Assembly (NCBI GenBank): GCA_964498065.1
Contig: CAZCFZ010000137.1
Span: 1-8,007, forward strand
Reading direction: 5' to 3'
DNA from: FEN-1297 sp964498065
GTDB taxonomy: Bacteria > Bacteroidota > Ignavibacteria > Ignavibacteriales > Ignavibacteriaceae
DNA length: 8,007 nt
In this document: positions 1-6,403 of the stretch, one piece after another
Numbering within the stretch: the stretch's first letter is position 1
How the letters are laid out: each line of letters starts with the position of its first letter
Program-made: the position numbers and the translations under genes
The notes under the pieces: generated by a model
Database searches by the model: none
Seen by the model: the letters and a program-made list of their open reading frames with translations, nothing else
What the model was told of the DNA's origin: nothing

Positions 1-100
1 GTAAAACAATATTCTAGGGTTTATAATGCAGCCTTCAATGTTTCATCAAGCTTGGATAGAATATTACTAATTCACCGATGTTACGTAAATGCAACTTATT

Positions 101-138
101 CAAAAGGTGTAGTCCCTTTTTCATCCCTTTGGGCTATT
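101..138 (+). promoter_or_regulatory. Promoter-like element, copy 1 of 5 (upstream of the lysine-rich protein)
   Basis: This copy has the core TTTTTCATCCCTTTG at 117-131 followed by GGCTATT. A left arm CAAAAGGTG (101-109) lies 12 nt before CATCC, giving an imperfect inverted repeat. TTTG (128-131) could be a -33 box; TAATTTTT (149-156) follows 17 nt later as a possible -7 box. The element ends 116 nt before the start codon at 255 and points toward that gene. The same core occurs four more times in the window. Its presence is seen directly; promoter function is inferred from position and recurrence. Confidence 0.6.
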
Positions 139-254
139 GTACAGCACATAATTTTTATATATGATAATTTAAATAAAATTTGCTATTAATTACGGAAAAA
201 TAAAACTGTTTTATTAATTAAAAAATATTAATCATAATTCAAAGAATAATAATC

Positions 255-380
255 ATGAGCAAAGGTCACAACAGTAAAAAAAGTTCTAAAAAAGAGCCTG
301 CTAAAACAATGAAGGAAAAAAAGGCGGCTAAAAGGGAAAAGAAAAATGAAAAGAAGAACTTTGTACAGATAGACAAGTGA
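255..380 (+). CDS. Small lysine-rich protein, 41 aa
   Basis: This short frame runs from an ATG to TGA. It encodes a highly basic, hydrophilic protein that starts MSKGHNSKK and is built mostly of Lys, Glu, Ala and Asn; about 18 of 41 residues are lysine. There is no signal peptide, membrane segment or hydrophobic core, so it is probably cytoplasmic and largely disordered or helical, possibly binding nucleic acid or ribosomes (inference from charge only). Small MSKGxN-type lysine-rich proteins are, from memory, common and uncharacterised in Bacteroidota-like genomes. No strong Shine-Dalgarno is visible before the ATG. Support for a real gene comes from the coherent composition and from element copy 1 lying 116 nt upstream in the same direction. 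It stands alone; the next item downstream is a pseudogene. Confidence 0.7.
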   Translation: MSKGHNSKKSSKKEPAKTMKEKKAAKREKKNEKKNFVQIDK

Positions 381-478
381 CATTGTTATTAGGTCCAGGC
401 TATTCTATTTTTAAATATCTCATGTTAAAAATATCGTGTTTGAGGTTGTTTAAACATATTTGAAGAATAAATTGGATT

Positions 479-2006
479 TTGGGAATAAAAATTTCGTATA
501 AACTAATTCTGACAGCAGTCGGACTTATGGGGACATGTACAATCATTCTTCTTACAAGCCGCTTCGGGGTAGGAGTATTGCCGGATTCCGTTTATTACAT
601 ATCAGTTGCAAGGCATATAGCGGACGGCACTGGTTATGACGGTTACTACTTTGTACTTCAGCCTCCGCTTTATCCATTATTGTTAGCAGCGATAGAAAAA
701 ATATTTTTCATAGATCCATTATTTCTGCCGGTTATTTAAATGCAATTCTTTTAGGATTTATCGTTTATATTTCCGGTTTTTTTTATTAAAGCATTTGAAA
801 TCTTTGATGTAACAATAATCAGAACCGCATCAATTTTGGTTTCGTTCGTATTCATTTAAGTATTTCTAATTGCATTATCGGAACTTTTTTTCATTTTGTT
901 CGTTCTTCTTTATCTCTATTATTTTGATATCTATATAATAAAAGAAACCTTTACTTCACTTCTACTTTTTTCAATAGCAGCAGCGTTATCATGCTTAACC
1001 CGTTATATCGGTGTTATAATAATTTTATCTTGGGTAATAAGTATCTTTGTTTGGGGGAGAAAAACCTTTAAGAATAAGTTTTGACATTTAATCATCTTTC
1101 TATTTATTACAATTATACCAACAGGCTTATGGATATTAAAAAACTTTATTTTATCAGGCACCTTAGCTGGGCAGCGCGCTGATTCATCCTACACCTTATC
1201 CCAAAATCTGGTATTCCTATTTAACACGATTCTAAAATGGTTTTTGCCTATACAGATAAGCAATCAACAATTATTGCTTTTAATTTTAATTGCATCTGCC
1301 GGAGATATTGCAACTGTTATTTTAATGAATAGATGGAAGAAAGAAGAGCCTGGATTAGGACAAATAAATCATTTATTAAATTTTATATTATTTTATTTTG
1401 TAATTTTAGTAATCTCAACAACAACAACCGCATATAATAAAATAGCCAATAAATTATTATCTCCGTTTTTGTGTCTTTGATTTTTGTAATGTTCTTAATT
1501 CTGGATAATATTTTAAAGTGGTTATTAAAGTATTTTCGACAAAGAGTAATATCTATATTATTTTTAATCGGAGTAATTTCCTGGATGGCATACCCGGTTA
1601 TGGGAACAATTTATAGCATCGAATATTATATTGAACAATCGGGCTGGGAATTCAACAGCAAAGCTTGGAAGGACAACCAGGTAATTACTTATCTTAATGA
1701 CCACAAACAACTTGAATCGGGATATTCATTTTACAGTAACGTGCCTGAGGCAGTTTACATTTTAGCTAACAAAGAATCTAAGCGGAGTCCGGCTAAAACA
1801 TTATATAATTCTCCTAAACTTATAAATACAAAATCCGAACTAAAAAAAATCTGGCAGAATAAAAATAAGCATGCCTTGTTTGGTTTAATATTATGAACCG
1901 CAATTTCTTATTTAACATTGATGAATTAAAACAACGCACTAACATGGTAAAAGTTGTTCAATTGAAAGATGGTGAGATTTATGTTATTACGAGAAGTGAT
2001 CTTTAA
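479..2006 (+). pseudogene. Decayed membrane glycosyltransferase (PMT/ArnT-like, GT39 style)
   Basis: Joining frames rebuilds a single protein of about 500 residues, normal for dolichyl-phosphate-mannose/ArnT-type integral-membrane glycosyltransferases, which move a sugar from a lipid carrier outside the cytoplasmic membrane. The N-terminus has a membrane helix and then a loop with LPDSVYYISVARHIADGTGY and QPPLYPLLLA, matching the family's first periplasmic loop with its acidic residue and PPxYP segment. Many hydrophobic helices follow, then a soluble tail (about 1620-2006). Lesions: the frame moves near 715-724 and returns near 778-785 in a T run; TAA at 857-859; TGA at 1082-1084; a frameshift in a T run near 1465-1471; another near 1870-1883, after which reading resumes as WFNIMNRNFLF and ends ITRSDL at TAA 2004-2006. 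The first readable codon is TTG at 479; the original start may have been lost. The lesions make it non-functional; the sugar and acceptor cannot be told. Confidence 0.8.
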
Positions 2007-2140
2007 ACAGAAACCGATTGAACCTATTCTATTTTTCAAGCAGCATTTATATCGTTTTATATTATCATCGCAAAACGCTTTTTATAATGACTCGACTTTT
2101 TATTCTGTTTTAAGATTTTTTAAATTTAATAATATACCTT

Positions 2141-2554
2141 CTAAATATACTTTTGAAATTCGAATACACTATTTTTATTAAAGTGACCATTTTTAAGAAA
2201 GAATTTAATCTCAAAAAAGGGCAATTGGTCGGGTAGTTTATTTTTTAATGCAGTCTTAGAAAGCCAATCCAATTCATACGAGAAAAGAACATGGTCTGAA
2301 AACGCAAATCTTATGGCATCTTTTATAAAAGCCTCGGCAATTTCTTTGTGTGAAAATTCAGGCGGCTCTTCAATAATATATTTATGCCATCTTATTTCAT
2401 CAATAGAGTTATCTGAAAAGTAATGCTTCAAGCCGAGTTCCTCAGTCAGCAGGTGTATAACCTTTTTATCTTCTTTTTTAATATTTCCTTGTATAACTAT
2501 GAAAATCAAAATCCCTCTTAAATAATTGCTTTTATCAGAATTGTTTAAAGTCAT
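2141..2554 (-). CDS. TerB-like helical protein, 137 aa
   Basis: The start ATG (2552-2554) has a good Shine-Dalgarno, GGAG on the minus strand at 2561-2564, 6 nt away. The protein has no signal peptide and looks soluble and mostly helical. The pattern YLRGILIFI (residues 11-19), an acidic stretch and long helix (about 27-45), EEPPEFSHKEIAEAFIKDAIRFAFSD (62-87, quoted in parts: EEPPEFS, EIAEAFIKDA, IRFAFSD), then a hydrophobic/acidic helix (92-104) resembles TerB-like (tellurite-resistance/DUF533 type) four-helix domains, in which acidic residues may bind metal. The family match is by eye and tentative. The C-terminal 25 residues (from about 112) are aromatic- and lysine-rich and look unlike a TerB tail, so the end may be truncated or altered. 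It lies convergent with the pseudogene to its left. No copy of the shared promoter element is seen upstream. Confidence 0.7.
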   Translation of the reverse strand: MTLNNSDKSNYLRGILIFIVIQGNIKKEDKKVIHLLTEELGLKHYFSDNSIDEIRWHKYIIEEPPEFSHKEIAEAFIKDAIRFAFSDHVLFSYELDWLSKTALKNKLPDQLPFFEIKFFLKNGHFNKNSVFEFQKYI

Positions 2555-2670
2555 CAGTTGCTCCAGAATAAATTATTATAAATTGAGAAAACTGTCACAA
2601 TTGTCATATTAAAAGTTGAATAAAATCAGTCGATTATAGGGACAATTATTAAGTTATATTTTATTTATGG

Positions 2671-2700
2671 AAAAACCGCCTCAATAAACATAGGCGGCTT
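2671..2700 (-). terminator. Intrinsic terminator of the beta-barrel gene
   Basis: On the minus strand AAGCCGCCT (2700-2692) pairs with AGGCGGTTTTT (2681-2671), with a loop of about 10 nt, and the second arm runs straight into five Ts. It lies about 120 nt past the stop of the beta-barrel gene at 2821. The other strand lacks a T run, so it is read as a minus-strand terminator. Confidence 0.75.
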
Positions 2701-2820
2701 ATTAATATTAACTCTCCAATTATAAAAATGTATTTTCATTAAAAATATCATTTAACTTCTGTTCAATATAAAAATCTAAATTCTTGTACATTAACTTTTT
2801 TAATTGGTTTATTTATTCTT

Positions 2821-3363
2821 TTATAACTTGAAAAACCATCCAACCGTTACCATAACAAAGTCGCTTTTTGTACCTGGCGAGCCGGGAAGAGTTTGAAAAT
2901 CATAATTAAGAAAGACATATCTTATATCAGCCGATATCATAGATTGCCCCATAGGTATCTCAACACCCGCTCCAAAATGCCAACCGAACGCCTGCTTTGT
3001 CTGGTCATTTATACCCAGTAAATGAAGCTCCGAAGAATATGTTATTGAAGTATTATACCATCCTGCGCCAATAGCTCCGTAAAGAATCGGTATTGGATAA
3101 AACATTCCCGTTACCATTACAGGCCAGGTAGTAACTTTAATATTACCATCGCCATATTCCTCTTGCCTGTAATATATTCCTCCTTCAACACCAAGTGTAG
3201 GGGATAACTTCATTCGAAAAGCTCCTCCGAATAATACCTTTCCATTATCGGCATCTGCTGCTTTATACCATCCCACCTGCGGTCCGAGATACATTTCCTG
3301 AGCTTTTATTATTGCTGGAATAGAGATAAAAAGCAATAATATTAAAAGTGATTTCTTGTACAT
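2821..3363 (-). CDS. Small outer-membrane beta-barrel protein, 180 aa
   Basis: The first 21 residues form a clear Sec signal peptide (MYKKS, hydrophobic LLILLLFISIPAII, then AQ with likely cleavage after Ala21). The mature part alternates aromatic, glycine and polar residues as in amphipathic strands: MYLGPQVGWY (24-33), VLFGGAFRM (43-51), GVEGGIYYRQ (58-67), LYGAIGAGWY (94-103), AFGWHFGAGVEIP (125-137), ISADIRYVFLNY (143-154), and a last strand FVMVTVGWFF (169-178). This fits the 8-stranded OmpA-like/OMP_b-brl fold and its usual 160-190 residues. Function is unknown: structural porin-like or adhesin-like roles are possible. Start choice is firm: GGAG (3371-3374) lies 7 nt before the ATG. Promoter-like element copy 2 lies 80 nt upstream and a hairpin terminator lies downstream, so it is probably monocistronic. 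Confidence 0.85.
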   Translation of the reverse strand: MYKKSLLILLLFISIPAIIKAQEMYLGPQVGWYKAADADNGKVLFGGAFRMKLSPTLGVEGGIYYRQEEYGDGNIKVTTWPVMVTGMFYPIPILYGAIGAGWYNTSITYSSELHLLGINDQTKQAFGWHFGAGVEIPMGQSMISADIRYVFLNYDFQTLPGSPGTKSDFVMVTVGWFFKL

Positions 3364-3443
3364 AACATTTCTCCAATTGTTTAATTGTTTTTATTTCTTC
3401 TTATTTAATGTTAGTTATAATAAATAATTATTAATGTTTCATC

Positions 3444-3466
3444 AATAGTTCAAAAGGATGAAAAGA
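3444..3466 (-). promoter_or_regulatory. Promoter-like element, copy 2 of 5 (upstream of the beta-barrel gene)
   Basis: On the minus strand the core reads CTTTTCATCCTTTTG followed by AACTATT. It points toward the gene starting at 3363, leaving 80 nt. TTTG at 3454-3451 would be the -33 box and TAATAATTATT (3433-3423), 17 nt later, the -7 region. The left arm of the inverted repeat seen in copies 1, 4 and 5 is not kept here. Copy 2 forms the left end of the 189-bp repeat shared with copy 3. Confidence 0.6.
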
Positions 3467-3632
3467 GAATTAATCCAGAGGTACTTTGAATGTTGTCCGC
3501 TTGTCTTATTTAATATTAATACCATTCCAAAGTACATTTATTATTTGCCTATCTATATTAGTGTTAGCTCTCATTCAAATGCACTAAGCTTAAAATCAAA
3601 TGCAAATACAGTTAAAGTTTATTTTTCTGATC
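3444..3632. repeat. 189-bp direct repeat, copy A
   Basis: This segment aligns with 4385-4573 at a constant offset of 941 bases with no gaps and about 31 mismatches by eye count (about 84% identity). Each copy starts at the promoter-like core and extends upstream of it relative to the minus-strand gene it precedes. An open frame (3458-3679) crosses this copy, but differences between the copies fall evenly over the three codon positions and the other copy has stops, so it is not treated as coding. Of the 488 bases between 3363 and 3852, the rest is AT-rich leader, a featureless stretch (3633-3764) and a terminator. Confidence 0.85.
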
Positions 3633-3764
3633 TTTTTTTAATAAAGTATATTGTTCCAATAAATTTTGAAATATATTAAAATATTTTATTAGTAGAATTC
3701 CAGCCATATCGGTTCAAGGAAGTCCATTATGTAATTAGTATGAGAGCGTTTTTTGATTTCAGTT

Positions 3765-3808
3765 AAAAAAATTCCGCAGTTTTACAAATTATATTACCAC
3801 GGAATTTT
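3765..3808 (-). terminator. Intrinsic terminator of the Spy-like gene
   Basis: On the minus strand AAAATTCCG (3808-3800) pairs with CGGAATTTT (3776-3768), and the T run continues to 3765. The loop is large (about 23 nt). It starts about 43 nt past the stop of the gene at 3852, the expected place. The stem is AT-rich, so it is weaker than the one at 2671-2700. Confidence 0.65.
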
Positions 3809-3851
3809 ATTATTTATCTGTGCAATTATTTTTAATACCGATTACTTATTT

Positions 3852-4232
3852 TTATTCGCCGGAAATCATACCCTCAAATTTTGTGCGTTGGTCATCGGTT
3901 AGAATTTCCTTTATAGCAGAATAGGCATTGGTGATTATTTGCTTAGTATCATCAACTTTTTCTTGTCCTGTCGAATTTAAGTTGTTTATTCTCGTCTGAG
4001 CATTGGTAAGGATTGAATCAACAACAGTCGCTTGTGAATCGGTTAAAGAGAGACCCTCATTCAACTGGCTCGCTGTAAACAATGAATCAGAATCTAAAAC
4101 TTTACTAGGGGTAACGGCAGGTTCATTTGTAAATAAATGATATTCTTTATTGTTAGCTAGAAAAGAGGTATTAGCGGATAATACACTTGCAAATGTCAAT
4201 ACGGCAAACGCCGATAAAATTAAGAGTTTCAT
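3852..4232 (-). CDS. Spy/CpxP-like periplasmic protein with two LTxxQ motifs, 126 aa
   Basis: Residues 1-20 are a Sec signal peptide (MKLLILSAFAVLTFASVLSA, cleavage after Ala20), so the protein is exported to the periplasm. The mature part is polar and helical with LTDSQ at 63-67 and LTDDQ at 111-115, about 48 residues apart. Paired LTxxQ motifs are the hallmark of the Spy/CpxP family: small all-helical periplasmic proteins that act as chaperones or as sensors in envelope-stress and metal-stress systems. The linker between them (68-110) reads as a long amphipathic helix, as in that fold. It is smaller than E. coli Spy and CpxP, and family membership is inferred from the motifs alone. GGAG (4241-4244) lies 8 nt before the ATG and fixes the start. 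Upstream are a perfect hairpin (4265-4297) and promoter-like element copy 3; downstream is a terminator. Confidence 0.8.
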   Translation of the reverse strand: MKLLILSAFAVLTFASVLSANTSFLANNKEYHLFTNEPAVTPSKVLDSDSLFTASQLNEGLSLTDSQATVVDSILTNAQTRINNLNSTGQEKVDDTKQIITNAYSAIKEILTDDQRTKFEGMISGE

Positions 4233-4264
4233 ATAACATACTCCATTATTATTTAATTAATTAT

Positions 4265-4297
4265 ATCAGCCAATTCAATTAATTATTATTGGCTGAT
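4265..4297. repeat. Perfect 10-bp inverted repeat in the leader of the Spy-like gene
   Basis: ATCAGCCAAT (4265-4274) and ATTGGCTGAT (4288-4297) are exact reverse complements with a 13-nt AT-rich loop. The stem lies 33-65 nt before the start codon at 4232 and downstream of promoter-like element copy 3, so it would be in the 5' leader of that mRNA. No T run follows on the minus strand, so it is not an ordinary terminator. It could be an operator or an mRNA-stabilising stem-loop; the sequence does not decide. Confidence 0.7.
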
Positions 4298-4384
4298 GGA
4301 AATTTATTATTAACATGATATTTGTATTTTATTTAATTTATCTTGTTAACGCTGATGATATTATATAAATATAGATCCCTCTAC

Positions 4385-4407
4385 AATAGTTCAAAGGGAT
4401 GGAAAAA
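4385..4407 (-). promoter_or_regulatory. Promoter-like element, copy 3 of 5 (upstream of the Spy-like gene)
   Basis: On the minus strand the core reads TTTTTCCATCCCTTTG followed by AACTATT, with one extra C beside the usual core. It points toward the gene starting at 4232, 152 nt away. An AT-rich stretch containing TATATTTATATAAT follows TTTG by about 18 nt and could supply the -7 region. It is the left end of the second copy of the 189-bp repeat. Confidence 0.6.
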
Positions 4408-4573
4408 TGATTAATCCGAAGGCACTATGATTGTTGTCTGCTTGTCTTATTTAATATTAATGCTAATCCAAACGATATTTATTATCTGCCTATCTATATT
4501 ACTGCCTGCTCTAACCCAAATGAATAAAGCTTAAAATCAAATGTAAATACAGTTAAAATTTATTTTTCAGATC
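4385..4573. repeat. 189-bp direct repeat, copy B
   Basis: This is the gap-free partner of 3444-3632. Similarity stops close to 4573, exactly where readable histidine-kinase sequence begins on the plus strand, so the repeat edge and the kinase break coincide. In the frame that is open in copy A this copy has TGA near 4408 and TAA near 4532. With the hairpin and leader it fills the gap between the Spy-like gene and the kinase remnant. Confidence 0.85.
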
Positions 4574-4574
4574 C

Positions 4575-4832
4575 ATTACTAATAAGAAAGAGGGTTTTAT
4601 CGAAGTGTCTGTTCAGGATACCGGTATAGGAATCGAATCGAAAAAATCTTCCCGGCTGTTCAACTTCCACACGCTATTTTCAACCAACGGAACCGCCGGA
4701 GAAAAGGGAACCGGACTGGGATTACAGCTGTGCAAAGAATTTGTAGAAAAGAACTCCGGTGAAATTTGGATTGAAAGTGAATTAGGAAAAGAGTCGAATT
4801 TTATATTTACTTTACAAAAAGCAATTTTATAA
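4575..4832 (+). pseudogene. Histidine-kinase remnant (C-terminal half of the ATPase domain)
   Basis: The readable frame starts at about the end of the N box (ITNKKEGFIEV), then gives DTGIGI (G1 box, codons from 4617), LFSTNGTAGEKGTGLGL (ATP lid and G2 box), and a typical tail with CKEFVEKNSGEIWIESELGK and FIFTL, ending TAA at 4830-4832. This is the HATPase_c domain of a two-component sensor kinase. The sensor domain, the phosphorylated His box and most of the N box are absent, so it cannot be a working kinase. What remains has no stop or frameshift, so loss of the front part looks like a deletion or recombination joined to the 189-bp repeat. GTG at 4605 could start a 75-residue product, but nothing suggests that it is made. 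The broken response regulator 124 nt downstream was presumably its partner. Confidence 0.85.
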
Positions 4833-4956
4833 ATATATTATAAGTGCATTTTGCCGGGTATTTTAGTTACGCTAAATTAATGGCAACGCAAAATGTTTCC
4901 CCAAAAATAAAGTCCTAATTTGAATAGTGGTTTTCTTTTCAACAATTGAAATCGTA

Positions 4957-5641
4957 ATGAAAAAAATCCAAATATTGCTTATCGAAGATAATAGGCTTCT
5001 GCGTTAAGGGATTGCATCAATGCTCAAAAAGCAAACCGATATGTATGTAGTTGCCACTGTCGGCAACGGTGAAAACATCCTTCTGTTAATTGAGAAACAC
5101 AAACCAAATATTATACTTCTTGATATCGGTTTATGAAGTCAAAACAGCTTGCAAGTTGTAAAATTAATTAAGCAGAATTTCCATGAAACTAAAATAATAG
5201 TAATGGATATTATACCGCTTCAAACAGATGTTTCTGAATTTGTACTAGCCGAAGTTCATGTTAAAAAACATTTGTGTAACTGAATTTCTAAAAACGATAC
5301 GATCGGTTTATGAAGGAGCTCAAGTTTCGCCGCCGCATTTAACCGGCTCACTTTTTACTCAGATTGTGGAACATTCAATTAACGGATACAAACCTTCTGC
5401 AGTTATTGAATCGATTCGTATTACAAAACGCGAATGGCAGGTGATTGAATTGATCGCAGACGGTTTGACCAATAAAGAGATTGCACAGGAACTTTATCTT
5501 TCAAACTATTAGGTAAAAAGCCACGTTTATAACATCCTTGAAAAATTAGATGTTCATACCCGCGTACAAATTGCTAAACATGCTCATTTCTCCGATTCGA
5601 ACAAATCTACAGCAGATAATACTATATTACCCGGCGAATAA
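4957..5641 (+). pseudogene. Broken LuxR/NarL-type response regulator
   Basis: The conceptual protein is a complete two-domain regulator of about 225 residues. The receiver starts MKKIQILLIEDNRLLR, with the acidic pair Glu10-Asp11 and the phosphoacceptor Asp56 in NIILLDIGL. The DNA-binding part has ITKREWQVIELIADGLTNKE and, further on, VKSHVYNILEKL, the LuxR-type helix-turn-helix. Lesions: TAA at 5005-5007 (codon 17), TGA at 5134-5136 (codon 60), a frame change with lost codons near 5248-5258 where an AGAxGF-like segment is expected, and TAG at 5510-5512 inside the recognition region. Reading ends at TAA 5639-5641. Its first 23 codons closely match those of the gene at 7934, which has GAC where this copy has TAA. 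It follows its presumed kinase partner, also a remnant, and is not expected to be functional. Confidence 0.9.
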
Positions 5642-5661
5642 TTTGCCTTCATAGTTTTAAA

Positions 5662-5700
5662 CCAAAAGATGTAATCCATTTTTCATCCCTTTGGGCTATT
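5662..5700 (+). promoter_or_regulatory. Promoter-like element, copy 4 of 5 (upstream of the exported-protein/lipoprotein pair)
   Basis: The core TTTTTCATCCCTTTG (5679-5693) is followed by GGCTATT. The left arm CCAAAAGATG (5662-5671) and right arm CATCCCTTTGG (5684-5694) form an inverted repeat, with one bulged base, around a 12-nt spacer. TTTG at 5690-5693 is followed 16 nt later by TAGGTTATTTG (5710-5720), close to the Bacteroidota -7 form TAnnTTTG. It begins 20 nt after the regulator pseudogene and ends 239 nt before the ATG at 5940, leaving a long leader in which I see no other clear structure. A terminator role for the hairpin is possible but does not explain the other copies. Confidence 0.6.
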
Positions 5701-5927
5701 TCTTTGCGGTAGGTTATTTGATAGATTCTAACAGTTTAATTATCACATTACTGAATGGTATCATCAATGTTTAAAAAATGTTTTACACAAAAAGTGTCTG
5801 CAGCTAACAAACAGTTAAAAAGGATAAGCATAAAATAATACATTCTGTTTTGAATTTGGTTCTTATCTGTAAAGATCTTTTTGTAAATAAACCCATCCTG
5901 GTAATTATATGTTAAATAAACTTTATG

Positions 5928-5933
5928 AAAGGA
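5928..5933 (+). promoter_or_regulatory. Ribosome binding site selecting the ATG at 5940
   Basis: AAAGGA lies 6 nt before the ATG at 5940. The alternative ATG at 5925 overlaps this site and has no purine-rich site of its own, so translation most likely starts at 5940. Confidence 0.7.
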
Positions 5934-5939
5934 ACAACA

Positions 5940-6374
5940 ATGAAAGCGCGAATTGCTATCGGATCTATAGTCATGATGTTTGTCCTGACCATCCCGGTAA
6001 TTGCGGGCGGAAAAGGTGAACTTCAAAAATACTTCAACAATACAGCCAACAAAGTGAAGGCAACAGAGAACCCGACTGAAAAACGTATAATCCTAAACGA
6101 ATCATTTCAGAACATGTCCGAAGCCTTGAACAAGGTTCAAAACATGGGATTGATTTCGAAAGCCGATCAAATAGGTATTGACCGCTTCAAAGCTGCTCTG
6201 CAAGAAAAGCAAGATGAACTTGCAGGCACCAATGGCTATGAGCGCGTTTCGAATGCACAACTCAATGCTTTTTCTAATTACGTAGTGCAGAGTATGGAAC
6301 AGGCATCAGGGACAGTTACCATAGGTGTTGTCACTCTACTCCTTATTATCATCCTGGCGGTACTTTTATTTTAA
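5940..6374 (+). CDS. Exported helical protein with C-terminal membrane anchor, 144 aa
   Basis: Residues 1-22 form a signal peptide (MKAR, then IAIGSIVMMFVLTIPVIA, cleavage near Ala22). The middle (about 25-120) is polar, rich in Lys, Glu, Asn and Gln and predicted helical, with no cysteines. The end, residues 126-144 (VTIGVVTLLLIIILAVLLF), is a membrane helix with almost nothing after it. The protein would sit in the periplasm held by its C-terminus to the inner membrane. This layout recalls PA2779-type proteins, which also have a signal peptide, a small helical body and a terminal hydrophobic helix, but I do not claim homology. It is the first gene of a likely operon: the lipoprotein gene starts 29 nt downstream. 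Promoter-like element copy 4 lies 239 nt upstream. An earlier in-frame ATG at 5925 is less likely. Confidence 0.8.
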   Translation: MKARIAIGSIVMMFVLTIPVIAGGKGELQKYFNNTANKVKATENPTEKRIILNESFQNMSEALNKVQNMGLISKADQIGIDRFKAALQEKQDELAGTNGYERVSNAQLNAFSNYVVQSMEQASGTVTIGVVTLLLIIILAVLLF

Positions 6375-6403
6375 GAGTTTATTTTTGAAAAGCAAACAAT
6401 TAT

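Noticed and set aside
1..189. Frame open from the window edge for 62 codons on the plus strand
   Set aside because: It runs through promoter-like element copy 1, has no recognisable protein character and no visible start; probably a chance open stretch, although the end of a gene cut by the edge cannot be fully excluded.
1969..2181. Plus-strand frame of 70 codons overlapping the pseudogene end
   Set aside because: It is out of frame with the glycosyltransferase tail, overlaps the end of the TerB-like gene and has no family resemblance.
3458..3679. 73-codon open frame across repeat copy A
   Set aside because: Differences from copy B are spread evenly over codon positions and are mostly amino-acid changing, and copy B has two stops in this frame, so there is no sign of selection on a protein.
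4427..4537. 36-residue hydrophobic frame in repeat copy B (starts MIVVCLSYL)
   Set aside because: It looks like a membrane peptide, but the same frame in copy A is interrupted by a stop and there is no Shine-Dalgarno; not supported as a gene.
479..5641. Stop-codon reassignment or recoding as the reason for in-frame stops
   Set aside because: TAA, TGA and TAG all occur inside the broken genes together with frameshifts, while neighbouring genes end normally with these codons; ordinary decay explains it better.
5748..6026. Minus-strand frame over the leader and start of the exported-protein gene
   Set aside because: It lies antisense to a gene with a clear signal peptide and ribosome binding site, and its composition is not protein-like.
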